Source of the DNA: Halopseudomonas litoralis
GTDB lineage: Bacteria; Pseudomonadota; Gammaproteobacteria; Pseudomonadales; Pseudomonadaceae
NCBI RefSeq assembly: GCF_900105005.1
Contig: NZ_LT629748.1
Coordinates: forward strand, 1,054,001 to 1,118,000
Length of the DNA stretch: 64,000 nt
Reading direction: 5' to 3'
Shown: one piece after another, positions 1-8,418 of the stretch
Numbering within the stretch: position 1 is the first letter of the stretch
Layout of the letters: every line of letters begins with the position of its first letter
Made by a program: the position numbers and the translations under genes
The notes under the pieces: model-generated
Seen by the model: the letters and a program-made list of their open reading frames with translations, nothing else
What the model was told of the DNA's origin: nothing
Database searches by the model: none

Positions 1-444
1 GGCCACATCGAACAGTCCAAGCACGCCAAGGGTGGTGTTGAATAGCAACCGAGCGGTGGTCCGAGCACCTTTCTTGAGCTTGCCCTGGGCCAGGCTGTTG
101 GCCAGATTCGGTACGTCGGCAAGATTGGCGAATACATTGGATACCCCGGTGCGTACAAAGCGCGGGGTCGCCCATTCATAGGCATTCACAGCCGGCAGGT
201 AAACATACTCATCGAACTGCCCATTGAATCGATAGACGCGTCGATTGAAACCTTCGATCGGGTCATGGACCTTCAATGCTTCGAGGCTGGAGCGCTCGAA
301 CTGGTAACTGGTGCCTTCGGTACTGAGCGTCAAGTTGTCCAGCGCATCGTGATATTGGGGTATCGCATCGGTGGTCTGGGCTTGAGCTGCCAGGCTGGCC
401 AGCAGGGTGCAACCGGCGAGTAGTCCGCGACGGAGTTGATTCAT
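1..444 (-). CDS. mlaA: MlaA/VacJ-family phospholipid transport protein (partial, N-terminal part)
   Basis: The reading frame starts at 444 and is still open at the window edge, giving the first 148 residues. It carries the MlaA core pattern DPIEGFNR at about 76-83, then RFNGQFDEYVYLP, an R-x-GV-x-N segment, N-x-LAQGK and NTTLGVLGLFDVA. MlaA is the outer-membrane part of the Mla system, which moves misplaced phospholipids from the outer leaflet inward. The N-terminus has a signal peptide. A lipobox-like LAGC occurs at residues 9-12, but it lies before the hydrophobic stretch, so cleavage after AAQA by signal peptidase I looks more likely than lipidation. The ATG overlaps the stop of the upstream hydrolase gene (ATGA), so the two genes are translationally coupled. 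The C-terminus lies outside the window. Confidence 0.9.
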   Translation of the reverse strand, partial: MNQLRRGLLAGCTLLASLAAQAQTTDAIPQYHDALDNLTLSTEGTSYQFERSSLEALKVHDPIEGFNRRVYRFNGQFDEYVYLPAVNAYEWATPRFVRTGVSNVFANLADVPNLANSLAQGKLKKGARTTARLLFNTTLGVLGLFDVA

Positions 445-1730
445 TGTGCGCTCCCTCCCATGAATGTCAGTATCTGCGTGACCACATCCCGGTGTTGCAG
501 GTTGCCGCCATGGCCGCCGCGCGGATAGAGGAAGGCCCGTTCGCCGAAGGTGTCGGCGATGAACTGGTAGTTTTCCTTGGTGAGAATGAAATCATCGGCG
601 TTGGTCAGGGCGGCGATATCCGGGTTGTTTCTGAGGAAGGGTTCAATACTGTAGAGGCTGGTATCCCAGGCCATGTCCTCGATGCTCTTGCCCTCGTTAT
701 TGCTGCTCCAGACCGGCCATAGCTGGTTCTGCAGGTAGCAATCGAAGTCGCAGAACAGTGCGCGGCGCAGATAGGGGGTAAGCGAGGTGCTGACCTTGAG
801 TTCCTTGCCTACCGGCGCATAGCGCCCGCCCTCGGTGATGACATCGGCCATGAAGTTAAGGTCGGCGGCGGCGAAGCGGAACACCGCGCCGATCAGCATG
901 GCCAGCTCCGGATCAGTCAGCGCGTTGTCGGAGCGCTGAATATCGGCGAACAGGCTGCTCTCGATGTCGGTCACGCCGCTCTCGAAATGCCGGGCCAGCT
1001 TCTGGAAGATATGCTCATAGAAGCTGTTGCCGGTGCTGACGCCGTCGACTTGGGTACGCGACAAGGCGTCCAGCCGCCTGACCGAAGCATAGAGATCCAC
1101 CGGCGGGTTGAGCAGTAACGTGCGGGTGAAATCGAACTGCTGCAGGTCCTGATCCAGATGGGCGACGAAAGCGGCATTGAGCGCACCCAGGCTGAAGCCG
1201 GCGAGGCGGTATTCGGTGATTGCCAGGTTTTTGCTGTCTTGAGCATGCTCTGCGGCGATGGACATGGCGGTATGCAGGTCGCGGGCGTCGCTCAGGCCCA
1301 GGCCCGGCAAGCCGCTGCGCGAGGCTGCCGCGATGAAGTCGTGGTTGGTTGGCGACGACAGCACGATGACATGCATGCCCGCCTGCCAGAACACGCGCTT
1401 CAGGTAATTCAAATTGGGGCTGTCATAGCCAGAGCCCGTCCCGGCGATGAGAAATATCAGCGGTGCTGGTTCATTCTGCCAGGCCAGGCGGTAATGCAGT
1501 TGGCTGTAACGCGACAGTACCGGTGGCAAGTTGCGTTCAGGAATGACGGTAACGGCAAGATCGGTCTGACGGACATCTGCTTCGTCCGGCACCGGCGCCG
1601 CCATCAGCCGTGGCGTGCCTGCGATGGTTGCCAGAAAAGCATTACCCTCGGGGTAGTTGAAATCCTCAGCGTGGGCAAGACCGCCCAGTAAGGGGAACAG
1701 AATAAAACAGAACAACAAGCATCGATTCAT
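441..1730 (-). CDS. Exported alpha/beta-hydrolase-fold protein
   Basis: The protein is about 429 residues. The chosen ATG at 1730 has a GGGAA ribosome-binding sequence and gives a clean signal peptide ending LAHA|ED; an ATG at 1754 is also possible. The fold is suggested by LIFLIAGTGSGYDSP (oxyanion-type strand-loop), the nucleophile elbow GFSLGALNA (G-x-S-x-G, with S as predicted nucleophile), and the late GGHGGNLQH, which supplies a plausible catalytic histidine. The substrate is unknown. It is the first gene of a two-gene unit with mlaA (4-base overlap), so a role in the cell envelope or lipids is a reasonable inference but is not shown by the sequence. Confidence 0.75.
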   Translation of the reverse strand: MNRCLLFCFILFPLLGGLAHAEDFNYPEGNAFLATIAGTPRLMAAPVPDEADVRQTDLAVTVIPERNLPPVLSRYSQLHYRLAWQNEPAPLIFLIAGTGSGYDSPNLNYLKRVFWQAGMHVIVLSSPTNHDFIAAASRSGLPGLGLSDARDLHTAMSIAAEHAQDSKNLAITEYRLAGFSLGALNAAFVAHLDQDLQQFDFTRTLLLNPPVDLYASVRRLDALSRTQVDGVSTGNSFYEHIFQKLARHFESGVTDIESSLFADIQRSDNALTDPELAMLIGAVFRFAAADLNFMADVITEGGRYAPVGKELKVSTSLTPYLRRALFCDFDCYLQNQLWPVWSSNNEGKSIEDMAWDTSLYSIEPFLRNNPDIAALTNADDFILTKENYQFIADTFGERAFLYPRGGHGGNLQHRDVVTQILTFMGGSAQ

Positions 1731-1754
1731 GAGCACATTCCCGGTTGGCTTCAT

Positions 1755-1915
1755 GAACTATACCCAAGTTCGTGGCGTTTAGTTCCTCATAACGCGAAGG
1801 TAAGAGTTAGGCACACTAAAATAGGAATCATTGCTGTTTCCGCCATCTTACGTGCGCCATACCTTATTCTGAATCAAAGCCTGTCAATCAGTCTGATCAG
1901 AAGTTTCAATCAAGC
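1755..1915. other. Intergenic region before the hydrolase-mlaA unit
   Basis: This 160-base AT-richer stretch separates the small acidic protein gene from the hydrolase-mlaA pair, both on the minus strand. It should contain the promoter of the latter. A short palindrome TCTGATCAGA lies at its right end. No gene or clear terminator with a T-run was seen. Confidence 0.4.
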
Positions 1916-2101
1916 TCAATCGAGGTCGAAGTCATATTCTGACAGCTGCTTCTGCAGCCGACGCTCTTCCAGCAGATTGTCGATCTGTCTGCGCCTGGTC
2001 AGGCTGGCTTTACTGGTTGATGTTTCGGTTTCAGACGCTTCATCCTCGTCAGCGACAAAGTCTTCGTCATCCAGCTCTATATCACTTTTAGCTTTGGCCA
2101 T
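1916..2101 (-). CDS. Small acidic PA3496-family protein
   Basis: This 61-residue protein has an acidic N-terminal half (DDEDFVADEDEASE), a Ser/Thr-rich linker and a basic, helix-prone C-terminal half (LTRRRQIDNLLEERRLQKQL) ending EYDFDLD. The architecture and position right after nth match the PA3496 family, annotated elsewhere as a putative envelope integrity protein; its molecular function is not established. A GGAG sequence lies five bases before the ATG. It lies 79 bases downstream of nth and may share its transcript. Confidence 0.75.
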   Translation of the reverse strand: MAKAKSDIELDDEDFVADEDEASETETSTSKASLTRRRQIDNLLEERRLQKQLSEYDFDLD

Positions 2102-2180
2102 AACTCCACTCCACTATTGAAGATGCCATTGGCGCACCTTATAGCGGGAGTCGAGAATAAGCGGAAATAGATTTTTTGTA

Positions 2181-2816
2181 TCAGTCCGAGGTCTTGTGCC
2201 GATACTCGCACAGATCTTCTATCCGGCAGCTGCCGCACTGCGGGGTTCGGGCCTTGCAAACGTAGCGTCCATGCAGAATCAACCAGTGGTGGGCATCGAC
2301 CATAAATTCCCTGGGTACATGACGCATCAGTTTCTTCTCGACTTCGAGCACCGTTTTGCCCGGTGCGATACCGGTGCGGTTACTGACGCGGAAGATGTGT
2401 GTGTCAACGGCCATGACCGGATGGCCAAAGGCGGTGTTGAGCACCACATTGGCCGTTTTACGTCCGACGCCGGGCAGCGCTTCGAGTGCTTCGCGGCTAT
2501 CGGGCACCTGGCTGCCGTGCAATTCGATCAGCATGCGGCAGGTTTCGATAACGTTCTTTGCCTTGCTGTTGAACAGGCCGATGGTCTTGATGTATTCCGA
2601 CAATCCATCAACCCCGAGGGCGTAGATCGCTTCGGGTGTGTTGGCCACCGGATACAGCTTGTCGGTGGCCTTGTTGACGCCGACGTCGGTGGACTGAGCC
2701 GAGAGGATGACGGCGATCAACAGTTCAAAGGGCGAGTTGAAGTTCAGTTCGGTGGTAGGGTGGGGATTATCCTCACGCAGGCGACGGAAGATCTCGTAGC
2801 GTTTTTCTTTGTTCAT
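2181..2816 (-). CDS. nth: Endonuclease III
   Basis: The product is 211 residues, the usual length. It is a DNA glycosylase/AP lyase that removes oxidised pyrimidines in base-excision repair. The helix-hairpin-helix LPGVGRKTANVV holds catalytic Lys120, and VDTHIFRVSNR holds catalytic Asp138. The C-terminus carries the 4Fe-4S motif C-x6-C-x2-C-x5-C at Cys187, 194, 197 and 203. The ATG at 2816 lies one base from the rsxE stop codon and is preferred over an upstream start at 2891 that would add 25 unrelated residues. nth is the last gene of the rsxABCDGE-nth operon, an arrangement common in gammaproteobacteria. Confidence 0.97.
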   Translation of the reverse strand: MNKEKRYEIFRRLREDNPHPTTELNFNSPFELLIAVILSAQSTDVGVNKATDKLYPVANTPEAIYALGVDGLSEYIKTIGLFNSKAKNVIETCRMLIELHGSQVPDSREALEALPGVGRKTANVVLNTAFGHPVMAVDTHIFRVSNRTGIAPGKTVLEVEKKLMRHVPREFMVDAHHWLILHGRYVCKARTPQCGSCRIEDLCEYRHKTSD

Positions 2817-2817
2817 G

Positions 2818-3534
2818 TCAGTTGATGGTTCCAGTAACGCGGACCCGCTTGCTGCCACTGGCCACGGGGGCGCTGCTGCGGGTCGCTGCACGCGCTTTGA
2901 GCTGCGCGTCGATGATGTTCTTCAGGGCAATCAGCAGCCCCATGACCAGGAAGGCGCCGGGTGGGAGAATGATGAACAGCACTTCCTTGTAATTGGCGAA
3001 CACCACCCAGGTCCAGTCGGCGGCGACTGGGCCGAGCAGCAGATGCATGTTGGCAAACAGCGTGCCCTGGCCGATCAGCTCGCGCAGCATGCCCAATACC
3101 AAAAGCACCAGGGCGAAGCCCAGGCCCATCATTAAGCCATCCAAAGCTGAGGGCAGCACCGGGTTCTTCACGGCAAAGCCGTCGGCACGACCGAGGATCA
3201 CACAGTTGGTCACGATCAGCGGGATGAAAATGCCGAGAATCAGGAACAGCTCATAGGTGTAGGCCTGCATCAGCAGTTCGATACAGGTGGTGACCGAAGC
3301 AATGATCATGACGAAGGCGGGCAGCCGCACGGTGTCGGTCACGGCGCTGCGGATCAGCGATACGGCGACGTTGGAGGTGACCAGTACCAGAATGGTGGCG
3401 ATGCCCAGTCCCAGAGCGTTGACTGTGGTGCTGCTGACGCCGAGCAGGGGGCACAGGCCCAGCAACTGCACCAGACCCGGGTTGTTGTGCCATAGGCCGT
3501 CGGCGGCCAGTTCGGACAGTTTCTTGTCAGCCAT
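2818..3534 (-). CDS. rsxE: Rnf/Rsx electron transport complex subunit E
   Basis: The 238-residue protein is a polytopic inner-membrane subunit of the Rnf/Rsx complex, paralogous to RsxA and NqrD. It opens with the family's N-terminal [21 protein letters not shown] and contains [18 protein letters not shown] and [17 protein letters not shown] segments typical of RnfA/RnfE, with about six membrane helices. The Rnf complex couples electron flow between NADH and ferredoxin to ion movement; in enterobacteria it keeps SoxR reduced. The start overlaps the rsxG stop by eight bases, and the stop lies one base before the nth start. Confidence 0.96.
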   Translation of the reverse strand: MADKKLSELAADGLWHNNPGLVQLLGLCPLLGVSSTTVNALGLGIATILVLVTSNVAVSLIRSAVTDTVRLPAFVMIIASVTTCIELLMQAYTYELFLILGIFIPLIVTNCVILGRADGFAVKNPVLPSALDGLMMGLGFALVLLVLGMLRELIGQGTLFANMHLLLGPVAADWTWVVFANYKEVLFIILPPGAFLVMGLLIALKNIIDAQLKARAATRSSAPVASGSKRVRVTGTIN

Positions 3535-4180
3535 GGGCAGCTTCCTCCGGCGTCAGTTGCAGCAAGGTATCGCGGTGTTCGCTGAAATATTCCAGGGCCT
3601 TGTGTACTGCTTGAACCACGGCGCGCGGAGTAATGGTGGCGCCGGTGAACTGGTCGAACTCACCCCCATCCTTGCGTACCGCCCAACCGTCTGGGGTGGG
3701 CATGCTCAGGCTCTTGCCGTCGAAGCTGAAGACCCAGCTGCTCTTGCCAACCTCAAGCTTGTCACCCAGGCCGGGCGTTTCCCGATGATTGATTACACGC
3801 ACGCCGGCCAGCTCGCCATTGGCCTGAATGCCCACCAGCAGGTCGATACGTCCGCTGTAGCCGTCCATGGTCACCACCGGCAGAATTACCGCAGACACCG
3901 CGCCCGCCTGTCGTCCGCGCCAGGCGGTGGCTGGGGCGGGCAGGCCCAGGAACTTGCGATCATCGATACTGAAGGCATCGTCCAGCAGATCGTTGTCATG
4001 CTGGTCATCAGGCAGTATCTCATTGAGGGCACGCATCTGCATGCGCTGCTGCTCGGCGATGATGCGCTCTTCGGTACCCTGCTGGGTGATGGCGATAAGG
4101 CCCACGGTGCAAACGGCGAACACGCCGAGAATCAGACTGTTGCGCAGCACCGAGCGGCTGGGATTGGTCACGGAATCCAT
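3527..4180 (-). CDS. rsxG: Rnf/Rsx electron transport complex subunit G
   Basis: About 217 residues from the ATG at 4180, one base after the rsxD stop; an upstream start at 4225 would run into rsxD. One N-terminal membrane helix ([17 protein letters not shown]) is followed by a periplasmic FMN-binding domain. The flavinylation motif TGATIT near residues 186-191 holds the threonine expected to carry covalent FMN through a phosphoester bond, added by ApbE. ApbE is not in this window. The segment [16 protein letters not shown] is also typical of RnfG/NqrC. Confidence 0.95.
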   Translation of the reverse strand: MDSVTNPSRSVLRNSLILGVFAVCTVGLIAITQQGTEERIIAEQQRMQMRALNEILPDDQHDNDLLDDAFSIDDRKFLGLPAPATAWRGRQAGAVSAVILPVVTMDGYSGRIDLLVGIQANGELAGVRVINHRETPGLGDKLEVGKSSWVFSFDGKSLSMPTPDGWAVRKDGGEFDQFTGATITPRAVVQAVHKALEYFSEHRDTLLQLTPEEAAHG

Positions 4181-4181
4181 C

Positions 4182-5249
4182 TCAGTCTCCCTTGCCCAGG
4201 CCACGCTTGGCTTTGCGGTGGCCATAAGTGCGCGGGTTGGTGTAATAATCGATGGTCGGCGCGCATAGATTCATCAGCAGCACAGCAAAGGCCACCGCGT
4301 CGGGGTAGTTGCCCCACACGCGAATGACGTAAATGAGAATGCCGATACCTATGCCGAACACCAGGCGTCCGCGGTTGCTGGTGGCGCTGGAGACGGGGTC
4401 AGTGGCGATGAAGAAGGCGCCCAGCATGGTGGCGCCGCCCAGCAGATGGAACAGGGGCGAGCCATTGGAATCGGAGCCGGAGCCATTCCAGAACAACAGG
4501 CTCATCACCGCCAGTGAGCCGAGCATGCCGACCGGAGCGTGCCAGCTGTAGATGCGCTTGTACAACAGATATAGACCACCGGCCAGATAGGCCAAGGCGA
4601 CCCATTCCCAGGCCTGGCCGGCCATACTGCCGAAAGCCGGCTGCGACTGCTGCAGCTCGGCCATGGTCAGCGCGCTGTTATTCTTCAGCAGGTCCAGCGC
4701 CGTGGCCGTAGTCCAGCCGTCTACCGGCAGGCTGCCGGGCGTGAATACTCGTTGCAGTCCTTCGATCAGCCCCAACGTCGGCGACAGCGCCGGCGGCACC
4801 TGTTCGATGCCACGCCAGAGCGGCCAACTGGTCATCTCCAGCGGAAAGGACACCAGCACCATGGCATAGCCGAGCATGGCCGGGTTGAAGGGGTTCTGAC
4901 CCAGGCCGCCATACAGATGTTTGCCGAAGGTGATGGCAAAACCCGTGGCCACCAGCACCAGCCACCAGGGCGAGTAGGGCGGTAATGCCAGGGCCAGCAG
5001 CCAGGCGGTGACCAAGGCACTGCCATCATTCAGATAGAAGCCCACCGGGCGGCAGCGCAAGCGCAGGATCGCCGCTTCGAAAGCGATGGCGCAGGTGCTC
5101 GCCAGCAGGATATTGATCAGCGTGCCCCAGCCGAAGAACCAGGTCATCAGGGACAGGCCCGGCAGCGTTGCGCCCAGCACCTGCAGCATGATGGTCCGGG
5201 TACGATTGCTGCCCTGGGCGTGGGGTGAGCTCATGGAGGCCGAAATCAT
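4182..5249 (-). CDS. rsxD: Rnf/Rsx electron transport complex subunit D
   Basis: The 355-residue membrane protein is the RnfD/NqrB-type subunit. It contains the conserved KHLYGGLGQNPFNPAM segment and the covalent-FMN site region ATDPVSSATSNRGR, where the threonine of SATS is the predicted flavin attachment residue. About nine or ten membrane helices are apparent. The start at 5249 overlaps the rsxC stop (ATGA) and has GGAGAA seven bases upstream, better than the internal ATG at 5234. Confidence 0.96.
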   Translation of the reverse strand: MISASMSSPHAQGSNRTRTIMLQVLGATLPGLSLMTWFFGWGTLINILLASTCAIAFEAAILRLRCRPVGFYLNDGSALVTAWLLALALPPYSPWWLVLVATGFAITFGKHLYGGLGQNPFNPAMLGYAMVLVSFPLEMTSWPLWRGIEQVPPALSPTLGLIEGLQRVFTPGSLPVDGWTTATALDLLKNNSALTMAELQQSQPAFGSMAGQAWEWVALAYLAGGLYLLYKRIYSWHAPVGMLGSLAVMSLLFWNGSGSDSNGSPLFHLLGGATMLGAFFIATDPVSSATSNRGRLVFGIGIGILIYVIRVWGNYPDAVAFAVLLMNLCAPTIDYYTNPRTYGHRKAKRGLGKGD

Positions 5250-6988
5250 GACAGGTTCTCCTTGTCGGACATCTGTTCCTCGAAGGCTTGCTGCGCTTGA
5301 TCGAAGGCCTGCTGTAATGTCGGGATTTGTGCCTGCAGGTCAACATTATCCGGGTTGGCGGCCAATTGTTTCTGCGCTCTCTGCAGTGCCATACGCGCCG
5401 TCGCGGCTGCGACTTTAAGCTGTTTCTGTTCGGCGCTCAGCGTATTGACCTTGCGCGACTGGATGCGCGCGAGGTCCGGCTCGGCAGGTTTGGTTTCGGT
5501 AGCCTGCTCTTTCGCGGCCTGGGCTTCACGAGCCGCTTTTGCACGCGCCGCCTTCTCTGCCCGCGCCTGGCGGTCCAGCTCCCGCTGCTCAGCTTCGCGC
5601 TGCAACCGTTCCTGACGTTGCTCGAAGCGTTGCCGCGACTGCTCGGCGCGGCTGTGCTGCAGATTGATGCTGCGAATCTCTGATTTGCCGGCGCGAAAGT
5701 ACTGCACCAGCGGGATACTGCTGGGGCAGACGTAGGCGCAGGCGCCGCATTCAATGCAGTCGAACAGGTTCTGACGTTCGAGCTGCCCGTAGTCCTTGCC
5801 CATGGCAAACCAGTGCAGCTGCTGTGGCAGCAATTCCGCTGGGCAGGCTTCAGCGCACAGACCGCAGCGGATGCACGGCAGCGCCGGCGGCGGTGGTGGC
5901 AGTTCCTCACGGGTGCCGGCCAGCAGGCAGTTGCTGGTCTTGATGATCGGCGCGGCGCTGTCGAGTAGGGTAAAGCCCATCATCGGACCGCCCATTACCA
6001 GCCGATGCAGTTGTTCCTGCCGCAAACCGGCGAATGCCAGAAGATCCTGTATTGGCGTGCCAATGAGCGCTTCGACGTTGCCTGGGCGTGCCAGCGCATC
6101 GCCGGTCAGGGTAGTAATACGGCTGATCAGGGGTTTGCCCAGCATTATGGCGTCGTGGACCGCCAGGGCGGTACCGATGTTCTGGCAGAGAATGCCGATA
6201 TCAGCCGGTAGGCCACCACTGGGCACTTCCTTGCCGGTGAGGATCTGGATCAGCTGTTTTTCGCCGCCGGAGGGATACTTGGTGGGCAATACCACCACGG
6301 TCATTGGCCGTTCACCCACCGCCTCGCGCATGGCGGCGATCGCCTGGGGCTTGTTGTCCTCAATGCCGATCAGGACCTGATCCGGCTTGAGAATGTGCAT
6401 CAGCACTTCTATCCCGGACACGATCTGCGGCGCCCGGTGACGCATGCTCATGTCATCGGCAGTGATGTAGGGTTCGCATTCGGTGCCGTTGATGATCAGG
6501 GTGTCGATCTGGTGGTCAGGGCGTGAGGTCAGTTTGGCCGCAGTCGGAAAACCTGCGCCGCCCATGCCGCTGATGCCCGCGTCACGAATACGTTCCAGCA
6601 GGTCGAGCGGTTGCAGACTGTGAAAGTCAGCCACCGGATGCAGTTCGGTCCATTGATCCTCACCGTCGCATTCCAGGGTGATGGCCAGCTCGGCCAGGCC
6701 CGAAGCATGAGGGTAGGGCGCGGGCTCGATGGCACTGATGATGCCAGAACTGGGCGCATGCAGCGGGCAGCTGAGCGGGCCATTGGCCTCGGCAATCAGC
6801 TGACCCTTGAGCACCCGTTTGCCAACCTGTACTACCGGCACAGCGCGATTGCCTATGTGCTGCAGCAGCGGCAGTATCAGGCGGCTGGGCAGTGGCATCA
6901 GTTCCAGGCCACGACCAGTGGATTGGCGCTTGTTTTCCGGTGGGTGGATGCCGCCGGGAAATTCCCAGATACGCGATTGGGTGGGCAT
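5246..6988 (-). CDS. rsxC: Rnf/Rsx electron transport complex subunit C
   Basis: The product is 580 residues from the ATG at 6988, which overlaps the rsxB stop by one base (TGATG). A longer in-frame start exists, but its first 50 residues do not fit the family. RsxC is the peripheral NADH/FMN and iron-sulphur subunit. It shows the glycine-rich GMGGAGFPTA at 141-150, INGTECEPY, and two ferredoxin motifs at Cys372/375/378/382 and Cys411/414/417/421. After about residue 440 comes a long Gln/Glu/Ala/Arg-rich helical tail of about 140 residues, a variable extension typical of gammaproteobacterial RnfC. Confidence 0.96.
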   Translation of the reverse strand: MPTQSRIWEFPGGIHPPENKRQSTGRGLELMPLPSRLILPLLQHIGNRAVPVVQVGKRVLKGQLIAEANGPLSCPLHAPSSGIISAIEPAPYPHASGLAELAITLECDGEDQWTELHPVADFHSLQPLDLLERIRDAGISGMGGAGFPTAAKLTSRPDHQIDTLIINGTECEPYITADDMSMRHRAPQIVSGIEVLMHILKPDQVLIGIEDNKPQAIAAMREAVGERPMTVVVLPTKYPSGGEKQLIQILTGKEVPSGGLPADIGILCQNIGTALAVHDAIMLGKPLISRITTLTGDALARPGNVEALIGTPIQDLLAFAGLRQEQLHRLVMGGPMMGFTLLDSAAPIIKTSNCLLAGTREELPPPPPALPCIRCGLCAEACPAELLPQQLHWFAMGKDYGQLERQNLFDCIECGACAYVCPSSIPLVQYFRAGKSEIRSINLQHSRAEQSRQRFEQRQERLQREAEQRELDRQARAEKAARAKAAREAQAAKEQATETKPAEPDLARIQSRKVNTLSAEQKQLKVAAATARMALQRAQKQLAANPDNVDLQAQIPTLQQAFDQAQQAFEEQMSDKENLS

Positions 6989-7569
6989 CAGGCGGCTCCT
7001 CGCTGGGCGTCGGTGGCAATCAATTGATGCGGTGGGCGTGGTAGGTCCCAGCTCCAGGTCTGTGGGGTGACGGGAACAGCCAGCATATCGATACAGTCCA
7101 CGGGGCAGGGCTCCACGCACAGATCGCAGCCTGTGCATTCATCAACGATAACGGTGTGCATATGCTTGGCCGAACCCAGGATCGCATCTACCGGACAGGC
7201 TTGAATGCATTTGGTGCAACCGATGCATTCATCCTCGCGGATATAGGCCACTGTGCGCGGCTTTTCCTCACCGTGTTCGCCATCCAGCGGCAAGGCTTCC
7301 ACATCCAGCAGATCGGCCAGTGCCTGGATGGTGGTTTCGCCACCTGGCGGGCACTTGTTGATCGGCTCGCCGTTGGCGATGGCTTCGGCGTAGGGCTTGC
7401 AACCGGGGTGTCCGCATTGCCCGCACTGGGTCTGCGGTAGCAGAGCGTTGATCTGCTCAATGATGGGGTCGCCCTCGACCCGGAAACGGATCGCGGCATA
7501 CCCCAGCAGCGCGCCGAAGATCAGCGCCAGTACCAGCAGAATGCCTACTGCAGTAAGGACGATAGTCAT
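6988..7569 (-). CDS. rsxB: Rnf/Rsx electron transport complex subunit B
   Basis: The 193-residue protein has an N-terminal membrane anchor (residues 2-25). A 4Fe-4S domain with Cys49, 52, 57 and probably 73 follows, and then a two-cluster ferredoxin domain with Cys115/118/121/125 and Cys145/148/151/155. RsxB passes electrons between the membrane subunits and soluble partners. Its start lies one base after the rsxA stop, and its stop overlaps the rsxC start. Confidence 0.96.
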   Translation of the reverse strand: MTIVLTAVGILLVLALIFGALLGYAAIRFRVEGDPIIEQINALLPQTQCGQCGHPGCKPYAEAIANGEPINKCPPGGETTIQALADLLDVEALPLDGEHGEEKPRTVAYIREDECIGCTKCIQACPVDAILGSAKHMHTVIVDECTGCDLCVEPCPVDCIDMLAVPVTPQTWSWDLPRPPHQLIATDAQRGAA

Positions 7570-7570
7570 G

Positions 7571-8155
7571 TCAGATCCTGATCAGCCCGGTAAAGCCCAT
7601 GAACGCCAGGGACATCAAGCCGGCGGTGATCATGCCGATGGCCGCGCCACGGAAGGGGGCAGGCACGTCAGCAATGGCCAGCCGCTCGCGCAGGCCGGCA
7701 AACAGGATCAATACCATGGAAAACCCCAGCGCAGCGCCCAGGCCGAAGGTGGCGGCCTTGAGGAAGGTCTGCTCGGTACGGTTGGTGTTCAGCAAGGCGA
7801 CGCCCAACACCGCGCAGTTGGTGGTGATCAGTGGCAGAAAGATGCCCAGTACCCGGTACAGCAGCGGGCTGGTCTTGTGCACCACCATTTCGGTGAACTG
7901 CACCACCACAGCGATTACGAGGATAAAGGAAATGGTCCGCAGAAATTCCAGCTCGAAGGGCACCAGGATGTACTGGTAGGTCAGGTAGCTGAGAATCGAG
8001 GCAAGAGTCAGCACGAAAGTAGTGGCCATGGACATGCCGATGGCGGTCTCCAGCTTGCCGGACACGCCCATGAATGGGCACAGGCCGAGGAACTGCACCA
8101 GGACGAAGTTGTTCACCAGGATGGTGCTGAGCAGGATCAGGATGAATTCAGTCAT
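7571..8155 (-). CDS. rsxA: Rnf/Rsx electron transport complex subunit A
   Basis: The 194-residue polytopic membrane protein has the RnfA/NqrE hallmarks [18 protein letters not shown] and [13 protein letters not shown], with six predicted helices. It is the first gene of the rsxABCDGE-nth operon, and all seven genes are spaced by one base or overlap. The operon promoter must lie in the 263-base gap after metG. Confidence 0.96.
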   Translation of the reverse strand: MTEFILILLSTILVNNFVLVQFLGLCPFMGVSGKLETAIGMSMATTFVLTLASILSYLTYQYILVPFELEFLRTISFILVIAVVVQFTEMVVHKTSPLLYRVLGIFLPLITTNCAVLGVALLNTNRTEQTFLKAATFGLGAALGFSMVLILFAGLRERLAIADVPAPFRGAAIGMITAGLMSLAFMGFTGLIRI

Positions 8156-8266
8156 GGTTGGTCTCGTTGGTGCTGGGGCTCATTTTTGGTTTCCTCTGCC
8201 GGGCTCCCTTTCTTTGGGTTCCCCCATCCCCGCTCCGTGCCCCGGCCCTTCGCGGAGCTCAGGCGG

Positions 8267-8382
8267 GCGAGAGGAGAGGGAGTTAGTCCCTGCAGTTAAG
8301 CAGCTCTGCATGTTCCAGCATGCCTCACGGCAGCAGAAGAATAGAAGAACACCAGAACGCAGTTACTTCCCCTCTCCCTCGC
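8267..8382. repeat. Fold-back repeat between metG and rsxA
   Basis: Two 15-base arms, GCGAGAGGAGAGGGA at 8267-8281 and TCCCCTCTCCCTCGC at 8368-8382, are near-perfect inverted copies with about 86 bases between them. The unit fills much of the 263-base metG-rsxA gap and looks like a small mobile or BIME-like intergenic element. It could also act as terminator or processing structure for metG mRNA. No coding potential was seen. Confidence 0.45.
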
Positions 8383-8418
8383 AGAAGAGGGGGAGCCAGG
8401 AGGGGGAGGAGCAGCCTG

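Noticed and set aside
2817-2891. A longer nth start adding 25 residues.
   Set aside because: It overlaps the end of rsxE, and the added residues do not resemble Nth; the family start is at 2816.
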